From positions 51,352-115,351 of the forward strand of contig CAJQUW010007257.1 in NCBI GenBank assembly GCA_907163375.1: DNA of 64,000 nucleotides, read 5' to 3'. This DNA is from Prostheceraeus crozeri. Lineage: Eukaryota > Platyhelminthes > Polycladida > Euryleptidae. Each line of letters starts with the position of its first letter. Position 1 is the stretch's first letter. The notes below the pieces were generated by a model, which ran no database searches, had not been told where the DNA came from, and was given only the letters and a program-made list of their open reading frames with translations. The translations under genes and the position numbers were made by a program. Positions 44,093 through 55,703 of the stretch are shown here, piece by piece.

Positions 44093-44623
44093 TTACAAAT
44101 CAATGGTTTGAAACAGATAAAATAGATACAGCTGGTAACTGTCATATAGCGAGCAATGATAACCATATAGGACTTTGGCAGTGTTGAGGTAAGGAGGAAA
44201 GAAGCATTGGTTATGAACGTAGCTACTACAACGAACAGACAAAATAGGAACACACAAATCCTTAAAACGTTTCGTGACTTCATGATAGTGTTGATTCACT
44301 CTACTATCCCAAGGTGGGAGCAAAATATCATTAATGACTAGATTGGGAAATACTTTCCTCTCCTTACCAGGATTATTACAAAAAATGCGTATAACATTGA
44401 AAGCAGCTAACCATCGTTTAAAGTCAATAAGAAGAGCAGTCTCACAAGAAAAGCCATAGTCTTGCAAATATTTCAGATTAAGTCCATGAATGTGTTTTCT
44501 CGCCCATTGATCAACATTGGGATCGCAGTTGGCATGTTGATGATAGACACTAACAATCTGATATGTCCAATTGTTCATAGCAATAGCACTGAGCTCCTGC
44601 ACAGGTTCACCTTCACAATCCAT
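44093..44623 (-). CDS. DEDDh-type exonuclease, right arm
   Basis: The 176-codon frame is identical in protein to the left-arm copy, with the same DCE, HIHGLN and HCSLYDS motifs and the same acceptor-like TTTTAG upstream. No change separates the two copies, in contrast to gene A, which suggests recent duplication or selection. Confidence 0.65.
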   Translation of the reverse strand: MDCEGEPVQELSAIAMNNWTYQIVSVYHQHANCDPNVDQWARKHIHGLNLKYLQDYGFSCETALLIDFKRWLAAFNVIRIFCNNPGKERKVFPNLVINDILLPPWDSRVNQHYHEVTKRFKDLCVPILSVRCSSYVHNQCFFPPYLNTAKVLYGYHCSLYDSYQLYLFYLFQTIDL

Positions 44624-44674
44624 AAAAATGATGATAGAAGCCTAAAACGTAAATTACACATCTAAGGAAACGTT

Positions 44675-44800
44675 CTATAACATATCACAAAATGAAGAAT
44701 TACATCGATGCTTTTCACGACAAAATACACAAATGATATGATGGCAACGAAGAAGTAAAATGTATCTAATAAGACCACGTCCACGACACTCAAAGCACAT
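44675..44800 (-). CDS. Small Cys/His ORF, right arm
   Basis: Mirror of 37270-37395, identical in sequence: CFEC, CHHIICVFC, HRC, FCDML. Confidence 0.35.
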   Translation of the reverse strand: MCFECRGRGLIRYILLLRCHHIICVFCREKHRCNSSFCDML

Positions 44801-44834
44801 AAGCGAATTGTCATAGGGTAGAGTTAGGAAAGGA

Positions 44835-45609
44835 TTAGCAATTCTCTTTCCTTGACTTGCGTTTGGAAGTAGCATTCTTGCCCGACTTGCGCTTCGTACC
44901 ATCCCCGTTAAGGATTTCGTCAATAATGTCATCTACGCTGGGTGGTTTTGGAATATATAGGATGGATTCAGTGTATATCGAGAGAGAGGCTATTTTGTTA
45001 TCCTTGTGCTGACCATAATATAGTCCATTCACTTTGAAAATGATATCCCAAGTACCTTCTCCGAGCTCATCACATCTGATGGGTATTGATTGATCTCCAT
45101 CCTTTTTATAATAACTACACCAATGTGATAATGGTAGGCAAATTTGATTGCCATCCCAAATCCTTCTATAGGGAGTATCCTTTTCATCTCTCGCCTTCCA
45201 CTCTTGAGCAAGAGGAGTAGGAATGTCCATATTTAATGTTATGTACTCTTCAATAATGTCAAGTTGGTGGCGAATGTACGGACTCACGGGGATGAGTATG
45301 TAATCCCCATACTGATTGCTCAATATCTTCACATCAGTGGAAGGGAGCATTCCCGTTCGCAGTACTACGCTGTGATCCTCATGACGCAAGACTTGTTTAA
45401 ATTTACGCTGTAGCGGTGTAGGATTATGTACCTTTGTTGTTTCTTCCACTGGTCTCAGCTGTAGATGATCTGATTGTAGCGAACCTTGTAACGTCTGGCC
45501 ACCATTTTGTCCTACTAGTGCAGCAGATGTAGAAGATGCCTGAAAATAAAAAAGATTGTATTAAGTTTACGTTCAAGGGAGGAGAGGGAGGAAAGTAGCG
45601 ACTTACCAT
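44835..45609 (-). CDS. Gene C, right arm: spliced, possible DNA-binding protein
   Basis: ATG at 45609-45607 directly followed by a 67-bp intron (45540-45606), then exon 2 from 45539 to 44835. The protein is the same as in the left arm. This copy has an intact TATAAATA box (45708-45715), so it is the better candidate for expression. The features described for the left copy (beta-rich core, basic tail) apply. Confidence 0.65.
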
Positions 45610-45707
45610 TTTAGTTGGATAATATAACAGGGATGTAGAGAGAGAGAATGTGCGTCCGCCACTTGTACGATTCAACGATGGAATGATTCTCACTGTGGAA
45701 GGCTCTC

Positions 45708-45715
45708 TATTTATA
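45708..45715 (-). promoter_or_regulatory. Gene C TATA box, right arm
   Basis: TATAAATA on the minus strand, about 100 bp before the ATG. The left arm has TATGAATA. Confidence 0.65.
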
Positions 45716-45804
45716 AAGGAATGCTTGATTCTCATTAGACAACAATCCTCATTGGAGAATAGCATCAAGTTGATTCCCACTCTCACCGATGCTTCATTCA
45801 CCCG

Positions 45805-46197
45805 CTAGCGCTCATCGTCTCCTTTCACCGTCTCGACTAAAGCTCTATTGTATTCTTCCGTTGATAGGTGTGGTAAAACACGGGTGGGCAAATGTGTGTC
45901 GTCGCGCCATTGATAATAATACTCCAACAGTAGGCGACCATGCTTGAATACGCGCCTTGGATATTTCAGCAAAGTCTCATCAATCAATTTCCTACTTTGA
46001 GCCACACTCATGAATACAATGTGGCAGACAAGCTCGTTGTGGGGGAGGGTGTGGGCATACACCAATGGTTGAATGTAGGTCGTAAGCATATCATCATTCA
46101 TCATGAGTTGGAAGCCTATCACTGAAGGCAGCTCGACATACGTCCTTAGAGTCACCTAAACAATGTCCTCCATGCTCTGGGAAACTACCTGCGCCAT
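45805..46197 (-). CDS. ORF D, right arm, unknown
   Basis: Mirror of 35873-36265 with the same two in-frame TAG codons. The upstream TATA-like CATAAAATACG (about 46275) is better than the left-arm version. Confidence 0.4.
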
Positions 46198-46499
46198 CGG
46201 CTAAATCGCTCCTCTCGTCGTCAAAAGAATGTACATAGCTCATGCACTCCAACTCTCTCAGTGCTGTAGGCGTATTTTATGCCACCCACCCCTACGCTCC
46301 TCTGGTGTTAACTTTCGTCTAGCAAAAAGTCGTCATGAAATTTCAACGACGGAGTAAAAGTTTGAGATGATACACTCCTGGCAAACTAACTCATGAAGTA
46401 GCTTTGCTGTGATACATTTCTATCTGTAAACATATGGTAATGTTAAAGTGAATCTAAAACTTTTCAGCTTATTAATTGTTCATCGTTGCATCAACGCTT

Positions 46500-47104
46500 T
46501 AACTCGTGAACAGTTATAATTTTATTTTAATTTACACTTAGTCTAACTTGTAAACTAGTAAATCTTGCGATCTTATTTTTACAAACAGTTATACCTTTAT
46601 TTCTAACATACACACTATTGAATCTTTATTTCTAACTTGTAAACTCTTGAAACTTTATTTTGATATACAAACAGCTAAAACTTTATTTCTAACGCATACA
46701 CTATTGAAACGTTATTTCTAACTTGTAAACTCTTGAAACTTTATTTTGATATACAAACAGCTAAAACTTTATTTCTAACGTATACACCATTGAAACTTTA
46801 TTTTTTAACTTGTAAACTCTTGAAACTTTGTTTTTGATATACAAACAGTTAAAACTTTATTTCTAACGTACACACTATTGAAACTTTATTTTTAACTTGT
46901 AAACTGATGAAACTATATCTTTCATTTACAAATAGTAGAACGCTTAGTCTAACTTGTAAACTCTTGAAACTTTGTTTTTGATATACAAACAGCTAAAACT
47001 TTATTTCTAACGTACACACTATTGAAACTTTATTTTTAACTTGTAAACTGGTGAAACTATATCTTTCATTTACAAATAGTAGAACGCTTAGTCTAACTTG
47101 TAAA
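46500..47104 (-). repeat. Short AT-rich satellite block, right arm
   Basis: Mirror of 34967-35570, between ORF D and gene B. Confidence 0.9.
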
Positions 47105-47127
47105 TCTTATGACACTTCATATGGGTG

Positions 47128-47717
47128 ATGATGGTAGATGAAATAGTGTTAAATAAAATTAAGATAGCTTACACTTCTGATACAGGGATAGCAATCGACT
47201 GCGATCCATGTGTAAAGAGCTTGTTTGACTACGGAAGAGAGAAGTGTGTTATGTTGCGTGTGGCGCGTGAGTGTCCTCCCATTTCATCCATTCATCAATT
47301 CGTCTCATTGATAGAGACAGGTAGAACTCATGGTTCTCATAACGTATGCAATGGAAAGTTTTAGGTAACCTTCGACAGTTGGCTAAATGTCGCCCTGGCG
47401 CGAATGCATACTACGTTGAGACAGAGGCAATCACTTGCAAACATGACGCAGAGAGGTTTAACAAGATTGACCATTGCCGAATGTCCCTTGCGGTATACAT
47501 AGCTACGGGTTTCACCGCCGCCCTTTACAGGAACGCCCGTCGAAAGGAAGTATTACACCGAACTTCATTTGCAACGTTCAAGTTGACTGATAGCAGATTC
47601 AACTTAATGATAGTATTCGCCAGTCCGAAGACTGCCCAGGGCAAACCGCGAGGAGGTTCTATCATGTCTTGCCCCATGGTGGCCCTTAAGAGAGCCGATG
47701 GTTCATTCTCGGGATGA
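47128..47717 (+). CDS. Gene B, right arm copy, unknown function
   Basis: ATG at 47128 (MMVDEIV). A likely 44-bp intron at 47321-47364 (GTAGAA...TTTTAG) joins two frames in phase 1; its last three bases are the TAG that would otherwise end the first frame. Product about 180 residues with IDCDPC, ECPP, KCRPGANAYY, CKHDAERF and SRFNLMIVFASP. The stop at 47717 is followed 17 bp later by the stop of gene A on the other strand. 44 bp is short for a metazoan intron, so two separate small ORFs remain possible. Confidence 0.6.
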
Positions 47718-47734
47718 TTGAAAAAATATGGGTC

Positions 47735-49069
47735 TCAAGCTTGCCGCTTCGCCTCCGGCTCGTTGACGGAAGCAGGTGGACGCTTCTCTTTGATATCTGT
47801 AAAGAAAGAAGTTGTTAGTTATCATCTTGAACTCTAAGTTACTTGTTTTAACTTACAGATCTTCTCCGGACGTGGTTCGAACAGGAATCCTGTGATTGCC
47901 TCCTTATGGTCGAATGTAAAATGAAGGCATTCGATACCTTTTTTAGCTCTGCTGTAACACATTTCGTCTCTGCCACGTTCACAGAGGAGCGGTCTTGCGG
48001 GCACATGTCCTTTCTTATCTAGGGGAATGTGGAGGCGACTTGATCGTCGAGTACTGCTACTCATCACTTGTTGGTGCAGCTCCTGATTAGTCGCCACCAC
48101 CTTCCCCAACTGCTTTCGCAGCCCTTCCATCTCCTCCCTCATCTTTCTCAACTCCTTCTCTTGACTCTCTCTCTCGATCAGGAGCTGTTCTTCTTTAGCC
48201 TTACTAGCGAGGTGCGAGAACCTCTCGCGATCGAGCTCTCCTTCTTTCTCAAAAAGACTAGCTTGAGTCTTCTTGAGCTCCTGAGTGACTCGCGAGAGGT
48301 TCTCGGAACTCGCATTATAGAAGAAACAGTCCCTCTTCCACACCTCCAACTCATTCTTCAACTTGTCATAGTTATCGACCAGTGGTGGGCGCATAATGAA
48401 GTTGCGACATTGAGCCGCAATCCCACCACTGCTCGATAACTTAGCCGGCTGCACCTCGCTATCGAGGTCAACTTCCCTCACCGCCTCTACCTCGCTATCG
48501 AGGTAGACACTCTCGACTAGGTCAGCCTTCGTCGAGCCTTTTTCCTCCTCCTCCTCTTCCTCACTGTCGCTGCTACTAGTAGCCGACTCATCGCTAGAGG
48601 AGGAGGAGGATTTACTCGACTTCGGAGAAGACTCAATCGGGGTGGGTGAGAGAGCCTTTGCTGGCACGCTAGATGAAGGAACCTCTGCTGACGCGATAGA
48701 CTCGACAGCACACTGAGTCTCCAGAATCGGGGTGGGTGAGAGAGCCTTTGCTGGTGCACTAGATGAGGGAGGCTTTGGTGACGCGATAGCCTCGACAGCG
48801 CACTGAGTCTCCAGAGCTTTTAACTCTGAGCTGAAGAGACTTTGCTTCGCCTCCTCAGTCAGCTCTGGTTGACTGCAGCTGCTATGCTTCGCATGCCACT
48901 CCGGTAACGTCTCGACAAGGCGAGATGCATTATGGCTGCTGCAAAAGTATCGAATGCCCCCTACCATTCGCTTATTTACACAAGAGTGTTTCTTGAAGGC
49001 GTCACTACGAAAAATCTTTGCACAAACGCAGAGCTTGAAAGCCGTCTTGGCATTATTGTAGTTAACCAT
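47735..49069 (-). CDS. Gene A, right arm copy, intact
   Basis: ATG at 49069, exon 1 to 47857, 60-bp intron 47797-47856, exon 2 47796-47735, about 424 residues. Order: Cys/His module (KLCVCAKIF, FKKHSC, YFCSSH, WHAKHSSC), two Ser/Pro repeats (ETQCAVE, KALSPTP), a Ser run and an acidic stretch, FIMRPPLVD, a long coiled coil (about residues 245-345), SSRLHIPL, CERGRD, a cysteine segment CYSRAKKGIECLHFTFDH and a basic tail. It is longer than the element 1 copy in the Ser/Pro part. As the end-proximal gene in all copies it may be an architectural or end-binding protein; that is inference. Confidence 0.8.
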
Positions 49070-49072
49070 TTT

Positions 49073-49769
49073 CTGAAGTGAAAAGGGGGAAACAATGATT
49101 ATAATTCCGTAAACGTTTGATAGCAAACGATTGATTCCTAGTTTATAAAAACGGAAAAGAATGATTTTACACTTAGTGAGATGATAGATTTGAGTGTAGT
49201 GAGTGGCACTAGATCCCGTCGACAGCCCGAAGGCCTTGTACTGATCACTAGGGAAGTGAGAGATCTTCCCCGATACCCGCTATTTACAGCTTAAGACATC
49301 ATTGTCACTGCCCCGAAGTGATAACAGTAACGCCGAGTCAAAGGTAGTGAACAGTAGCTGGGATCTAACCCCTCAAAGCTGCCTTAGACTTAGTTAAATT
49401 TGAAATCTGATAGTAGATTTGAACTCAGCATACTTGAAAACCCCAGAAAACCTCCAAAACTAGTGAATTTAAATTTTTCAACTTTTTAGCACTACTTATG
49501 AAATTTTATAAGTAGTCTGTCACTTAGGCCAGGTCAATAGCGACCGAACCTTTTTTGAATCAAGTCAAACGGACTTGTAGAAGCAAAGTTACAAGCCTTT
49601 AAAGTTTTGGAGTCTTTTATGGCCTGGAGACGAAGGCCATCTCCTGGCTAACCTCTAAGTCTGACGCCTTAGCTGATATCAGCAATGAAATTTTCTAAGT
49701 CGGTTTCTTACAGAAACTCGGGATTTGGAATGTCCGAAGCTATCATCGGAGCTCAGAGAGACGACTTAC
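49073..49769 (-). other. Leader intron of gene A, right arm
   Basis: GTAAGT donor at 49769, TTCAG acceptor at 49073, 697 bp, mirror of 32302-32998. Confidence 0.7.
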
Positions 49770-49815
49770 CGTTGACAATCTCTCGTCTTAATGACAAGTC
49801 TCTCTCGGTTCCCAG

Positions 49816-49850
49816 CTTATATAGTGTGTGGCGATCAGCTGATGACGTAA
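49816..49850 (-). promoter_or_regulatory. Gene A promoter, right arm
   Basis: TATATAAG (49816-49823) and TTACGTCATCAGCTG (49836-49850) on the minus strand. Confidence 0.7.
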
Positions 49851-49929
49851 CACCCATCATCCAAACACTAAAAAACCCGTCTATCGCCGGTTCTAGTGCT
49901 CCGATTGAGCTGGAAATACACCATTTCCA

Positions 49930-51880
49930 TGTAGAATTTCACGCTGATTCCAAATCTGAAATCCGTTTTCCAATCCGATGCTTCGTTTTGAAGCGACAGC
50001 CCAAAACGTCCCAAATTCTAACTCTGTCGTTTTTCGCCAATGTCCCAAAATCTTAAATGGCGTCTCACATCTAAACGAAGACAGATATGAACAAGCCGAT
50101 TCTTTCAGTGAATTTGTCTCACTCTTAGCTTTCAAACGAGCTATCGCACGACAAAATCCGTCCACTGGAAGCCAAAATCGAAGCAAGCTGTCCAGAGGGG
50201 GGGGAGGTCAGTGAAATTTGATGAAAAATGTTTTGGTGACGGTCCCAGGTCGAAATTCCACACTTTGGAAAATTTTCAAAATTTTACCCATAGAAAGTCA
50301 CTCTGACACTTAGGATTTTTTCAGGTAAGCGAGCTCCGACCTAAAATCTTGTAACCGCTCTAACTTTTGAACGAAGACAGATAGGAACAAGCCGATTCTT
50401 TCACTGAATTTGTCTCACTCTTAGCTTTCAAACGAGCTATCGCACGACAAAATCCGTCCACTGGAAGCCAAAATCGAAGCAAGCTGTCCAGAGGGGGGGG
50501 GAGGTCAGTGAAATTTGATGAAAAATGTTTCGGTGGCGGTCCCAGGTCGAAATTCCACACTTTGGAAAATTTTCAAAATTTTACCCATACAAAGTCACTC
50601 TGACACTTAGGATTTTTTCAGGTAAGCGAGCTCCGACCTAAAATCTTGTAACCGCTCTAACTTTTGAACGAAGACAGATAGGAACAAGCCGATTCTTTCA
50701 CTGAATTTGTCTCACTCTTAGCTTTCAAACGAGCTATCGCACGACAAAATCCGTCCACTGGAAGCCAAAATCGAAGCAAGCTGTCCAGAGGGGGGGGACG
50801 TCAGTGAAATTTCAAAATTTGATGAAAAATGTTTTGGTGACGGTCCCAGGTCGAAATTCCACACTTTGGAAAATTTTCAAAATTTTACCCATACAAAGTC
50901 ACTCTGACACTTAGGATTTTTCAGGTAAGCGAGCTCCGACCTAAAATCTTGTAACCGCTCTAACTTTTGAACGAAGACAGATAGGAACAAGCCGATTCTT
51001 TCACTGAATTTGTCTCACTCTTAGCTTTCAAACGAGCTATCGCACGACAAAATCCGTCCACTGGAAGCCAAAATCGAAGCAAGCTGTCCAGAGGGGGGGG
51101 ACGTCAGTGAAATTTGATGAAAAATGTTTTGGTGACGGTCCCAGGTCGAAATTCCACACTTTGGAAAATTTTCAAAATTTTACCCATACAAAGTCACTCT
51201 GACACTTAGGATTTTTCAGGTAAGCGAGCTCCGACCTAAAATCTTGTAACCGCTCTAACTTTTGAACGAAGACAGATAGGAACAAGCCGATTCTTTCACT
51301 GAATTTGTCTCACTCTTAGCTTTCAAACGAGCTATCGCACGACAAAATCCGTCCACTGGAAGCCAAAATCGAAGCAAGCTGTCCAGAGGGGGGGGGGACG
51401 TCAGCCGAAAATTTTTTCTCTCCGATTGACTTGAAACTCACCATAGCGATGCAGAATTTCACGCTGAATCCGAATCTGATCTCCGTTTTCTCATCCGATG
51501 CTTCGTTTTGACGCTACACACCAAAACGTCCCAAATTCTAACTCTGTCGTTTTTCGAAAAATGTTGAAAATTTTTTCTCACCGATTGCCTTGAAACTCAC
51601 CCTACCGATGCAGAATTTCACGCTGAATACGAATCCGACCTCCGTTTTCTCATCCGACCACTCCTTCCACTCGAAACAACCCATTTTACAACCCAACATT
51701 CAGCAGATTGCACCAAAAACATCACACACTATAGCCTCAAGACTAATCCTGGCGGTCGCCCAAGTCCACCACGACCGACACTCTATCGTTCCAGAGGGGG
51801 GGGGACTCAGACCCGAAGCACCACGGCGGCCGACCACGACACTCTGCCGTTCCAGAGGGGGGGGGACTCAGCGATGGCGG
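49930..51880. repeat. Subterminal minisatellite with G-runs, right arm
   Basis: Five G-run units (near 50197, 50495, 50792, 51091 and 51394) plus two terminal runs near 51797 and 51856 (CCAGA, G-run, ACTCAG). About 193 bp present at the start of the left array is missing here at 49931. Confidence 0.9.
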
Positions 51881-51920
51881 CCATCTTGCGCTATCTGGTG
51901 TTTGTCACTTCCTTACTACT

Positions 51921-51926
51921 GGCCTG
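51921..51926 (+). repeat. Target-site duplication of element 2, right
   Basis: GGCCTG, identical to 29952-29957. Confidence 0.9.
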
Positions 51927-52570
51927 TGTAACTTCAAGATAATTCTGCTTAATATGTATTTTGCTATTAACTTAACACAATTTATAACTCCGACTCATCG
52001 TTAATACTTAACATTTGCTCATTTTTATCACGTAACTCTTAAATAGGGCGCAAAGCGTCAGAGGACAGCTTCGCAATGAGAATGATGTGTGACGCCGCAT
52101 AAGGTTCTAAATATTGCAATAATGATATTGCTTACTGTCCACTAGATACATTGTATACTGTATAATACATAGTCACTGAATATGAGCAAAGAAAGTAAGA
52201 AGAAATCATAATAATAAGTGCATATTATATTAAGCGCTTTCGATAAATATAAAAACTATAAAAAAATAAACTATAATCATTAGACAGTGTCATTTACAAA
52301 AGGATTCGAAATAATCCTGCACTGAAAGTTGTATACATTCAATTTACATAACAATGAAGATTAAGTAAAACATTATGCATACATACTGAAATCGATGCAT
52401 TGGACTATAGGAAATTAACATAACCAAGAATGGGTTAAGTTCATGACAGGAACAAGTCACTTACATACTCTCTCATGACGCACAACGAGGGCCTGAACCG
52501 CTTCAATAAATGGTCTCTGTGATCTTAGCTTAAGGCACATTTCTACAATATGCAACAACAGAGAAATAGG
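51927..52570. other. AT-rich intergenic DNA
   Basis: No gene or repeat recognised. Confidence 0.5.
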
Positions 52571-52618
52571 ACTTGCTCCTGTGTCCGGAGAATAGACTGC
52601 AATCTATTCCCCGGACAC
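52571..52618. repeat. Imperfect hairpin
   Basis: CTCCTGTGTCCGGAGAATAGA and TCTATTCCCCGGACACAAGAG pair around a short CTGCAA loop, immediately left of the foldback element. Confidence 0.8.
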
Positions 52619-52621
52619 AAG

Positions 52622-52897
52622 AGTAAATAAATTCTATTTTGTTACTACCTGATCCATTTTGTTGCGGCTGCGCTGATTAGAATTGTTTGCTTCATTTTTC
52701 ATAATAATGCAAACTTTTAACCGAAAATCTGAATTTTGTCTTTTCGGAAATCTGATTGTGAAGCTGGCCGAGCCACTTTTCAATCTTAAACAATCCTCAT
52801 CCCCTTGCTAAGCTACATTGTTAAGAGAAATGAAGCATACATTTGTGATCAGCGCAACAAATTGGATCAGGTAGTAACAAAATGAAATTGGTTTACT
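52622..52897. mobile_element. Foldback/MITE-like element
   Basis: Inverted arms of about 50 bp (TTTTGTTACTACCTGATCC at 52637 and its complement ending at 52882, with diverged outer extension AGTAAA...TTTACT). The 170-bp centre has no ORF. No clear target duplication was seen, so the class is unknown. Confidence 0.65.
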
Positions 52898-55703
52898 GCG
52901 TCTGTTAGCGAGACAAAGAAATTGGTTCCGCGGGGTGGTTCCGCGAACTTCTTACACCTCGCCAATATTGCTTGGTCACGCACTGTAAATGAACGCAACG
53001 AGGTTCAAGATAAGTGATTTATGTACACCTGACACAATTAATTCAAAGGAACAATATCTAGAAGGGCTCAACAACAAAATAGATTGAAAAATAATCAAAT
53101 CAAAAGGTATTTGTGACAAAGTAATTTCATTCATTTTTCCCCTATTCCCAGTGAAGTCCAATCAGGCAGCTTTTCATTATTGCAAATAAAACGCGTTCTT
53201 AGATGTCCAAAACATCTGCGTACACTCATCATTATACCTCATCACAATAAGATGTGCCATTCGCTTCATGGAGACATCTGCTTGGTTGCCTAATCCAGAT
53301 GGTGTCGTAAAAATCAGTGGGGTGAAGGATGCTTTCGTAACTTGAATAATACGATTTTAATAATTTCGCTTCTTTTCAGCTTCGTGTTTTGTTATTGCTT
53401 CATGATAATTCTTTTTCAAATGCAGTGTATGATGAAGAGTGGGGATTGGTTACTGTAATGACAAAGAAGCATTTATCAAATGTCCCCAAACTCTTCGAGC
53501 AGAAATGTCCAGTCTAGCTCGATCATCAAAAATCCCTGATTGAATAAATAGATCATTATCCATGGGAATCAATTCTGGTTCTATTGTCACATTGTTGCAT
53601 ACAGCACTCAGGAGTTCGGCAACAACATCCCGACCTAGATTACGGCGTTGAGAAATACATCCACCTAATTCACAATTCAATGAGTGATTGGTATCATTTC
53701 CTTCTCCACAACCACAATAAGACGAGATATTTGATGTTGGTCAATTCATTTTTGTTCAAGGAATATCCAAGAGATTTTATAGGGAGAGCTGATAAACAAG
53801 AGCTAACAGATCCCTTTTCTTTCAGAAATTCAAGGGTCCGTTTCATTTTCACATCTATTGAATTTGATACATCAATCAACTCACATTTGAATTTCAATTC
53901 TTTTCATCTTTTCATAATGACATAGTGCGTCTTACTTTAACTGTGTCAAAGTCCCGAAACGCTTTATCTTGATTGATTATCACTGAAATCAGATATTCAA
54001 GTTACTTTTTTTTGAAGCCTCGTATTCTGAATCGACTGTGATTTCCTGTTATAGCAGGGATAAATTTGGCTCTAATCACATCTTCATTGACTAATTTACC
54101 AAACGTTCGGGTTTTAATTGTTTCTTTTCTAAAACATATGCTGGTGCAGCATATACCAAAGGAAGAGCCCATCATTGACACTGCTTTCAAAATCATGAAG
54201 AATATGACATATGAAAACATCATGAATAATAGAATGACTCAAAACAATGTCACCACAATCTGCACATTACTGTGCATGACAGTCAACATCTAGACATCAT
54301 TCGGTTTCAGGCAGTCTCTGTAATGATACAATGCTATACCAGATCGTACGGAACGCTGGAATCTTTCGGAATGAACGCTGGATAGGCCTATATTTTCAGA
54401 TACTGGACTATGAGATTCCTATAAGACAGTGAGATGGGCTATGACATATTCACTATGAAATTCCGGATTCTCAGATCGCGAGAAATGAGATTCTGTGGTA
54501 TTAAACTGACTTCACATGAACCTCAATCATCTATTATTTTCGTCACTGTTTCATATTTTTTCACATCAGTGCATCAGGAAATGCATTTTAATTTAATTAT
54601 GCAGTCTTGATTTTCAAAATGTTTCAATTTCATCACTTAGAAATTCGGAGTTTGAAATGAATTGAATAATTGATAAATTGAATGATAATAGATAATTGAT
54701 AAATAGAATTTTTGCATCAGCCTCTTTAAAATGCGGATGCTTTTCGAGTAAAGATGTCTTTATCTCGTCGCTCATCTGATGTATTCCATTTACTGAATCA
54801 TCAGAGTTCATATACCTCATCGCCTGGGAAACTTTGACCCTCATCAGAAGACGATAGCTTTGTTTTTCAATACCTGCATTTCTTAAATTTCATTTGACGT
54901 GTTGTTTTTTTAGGCTCATTTGTTTCAGATAATATCGATCTTAGATTACCATTTTTCAATTTTTCTATTCTTGTGGATGATTATTTTGCATTGTCTCTTG
55001 GTTTTGATTTAAAACTTTGTTTTTGTGGCATCAATGATATACATATATGCAAAACCAACATTGAAAGACTTTGCTATGCTGTTTTGTATCTGAATAAGTT
55101 GATCATGCGAGTCATTTAATTGATAGACGCATTACCAGCCTTAACTCTGGAAGGTTGGAGCATTTTCTTCTTTCACCCTGATATGCCATTATATGCATTG
55201 CGGAGAGTAATTTTAATGTCATCCTCAACAACACAATTTCCTCATTTGATGCCGTTTCCGGGGTGATGCTGTTGCTGCTCATTAATTGATGCACGTATCA
55301 AATTGATATTCTACGATTGATTTTGTATCAGTCCATTCACGTGCCTGTCTTACAACCGAATCGATGGTCTCATCTGAACATGTCATATCGAACCGAAAGT
55401 AAGAAATAATATCATTCAAAAATTTAGTTGATATAGTAACTTGTCATTTCAATCACTTTAAATCATTAAATTCATTTGATTTGAGATGTTGCCTTCTTCC
55501 CTCACTCTTTGAGGTAAATTCTATGTTGCAAGTTGGAAAATGACGGCTAGGGCATGGACTCATCCATATAGAACATATTAGTAATATCTCTAGGAGTCCA
55601 TGGCTTGGGAATGTCTACTTATTTTCTAGATCTATGATGCAATTATTTCAGAAAATGACAAATTGTACGCTGTGTTAAGCTTCGCATATCTTTCGATGTT
55701 GAA
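52898..55703. other. AT-rich intergenic DNA with weak remnants
   Basis: Several short frames without promoter or splice support. The minus strand at 54614-54844 (SDDSVNGIHQMSDEIKTSLLEKHP) resembles a spacer segment of retroelement proteins but is too short to classify. Confidence 0.4.

Larger units (their letters stand above)
29958..51920. mobile_element. Palindromic Polinton-like element 2, complete
   Basis: A 21,963-bp unit with AGTAGTAAGG and CCTTACTACT ends, a 6-bp GGCCTG target duplication, and two inverted arms of about 11.0 and 10.9 kb that leave only 46 bp of unique centre. Ends, minisatellite, promoter and genes A and B match element 1, which also has PolB. No PolB, integrase, ATPase, protease or capsid gene is visible, so it would need help in trans. 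Arm differences (point changes, a 193-bp indel near 49931, small satellite indels) argue against a simple assembly mirror artefact. Confidence 0.85.
41023..51920 (-). repeat. Right arm of the giant inverted repeat
   Basis: Reverse complement of 29958-40976; 121 bp shorter in total, mainly from a 193-bp difference near 49931 partly offset by satellite indels. Confidence 0.95.

Noticed and set aside
29958-51920. Assembly artefact (mirror duplication) as sole explanation of the palindrome
   Set aside because: Arms differ by point changes, a 193-bp indel and satellite indels, and the unit has matching ends with a 6-bp target duplication. Read-level proof is still lacking.
54614-54844. Retroelement-protein-like segment (MSDEIKTSLLEKHP)
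   Set aside because: Too short and isolated; no RT or other motif nearby.
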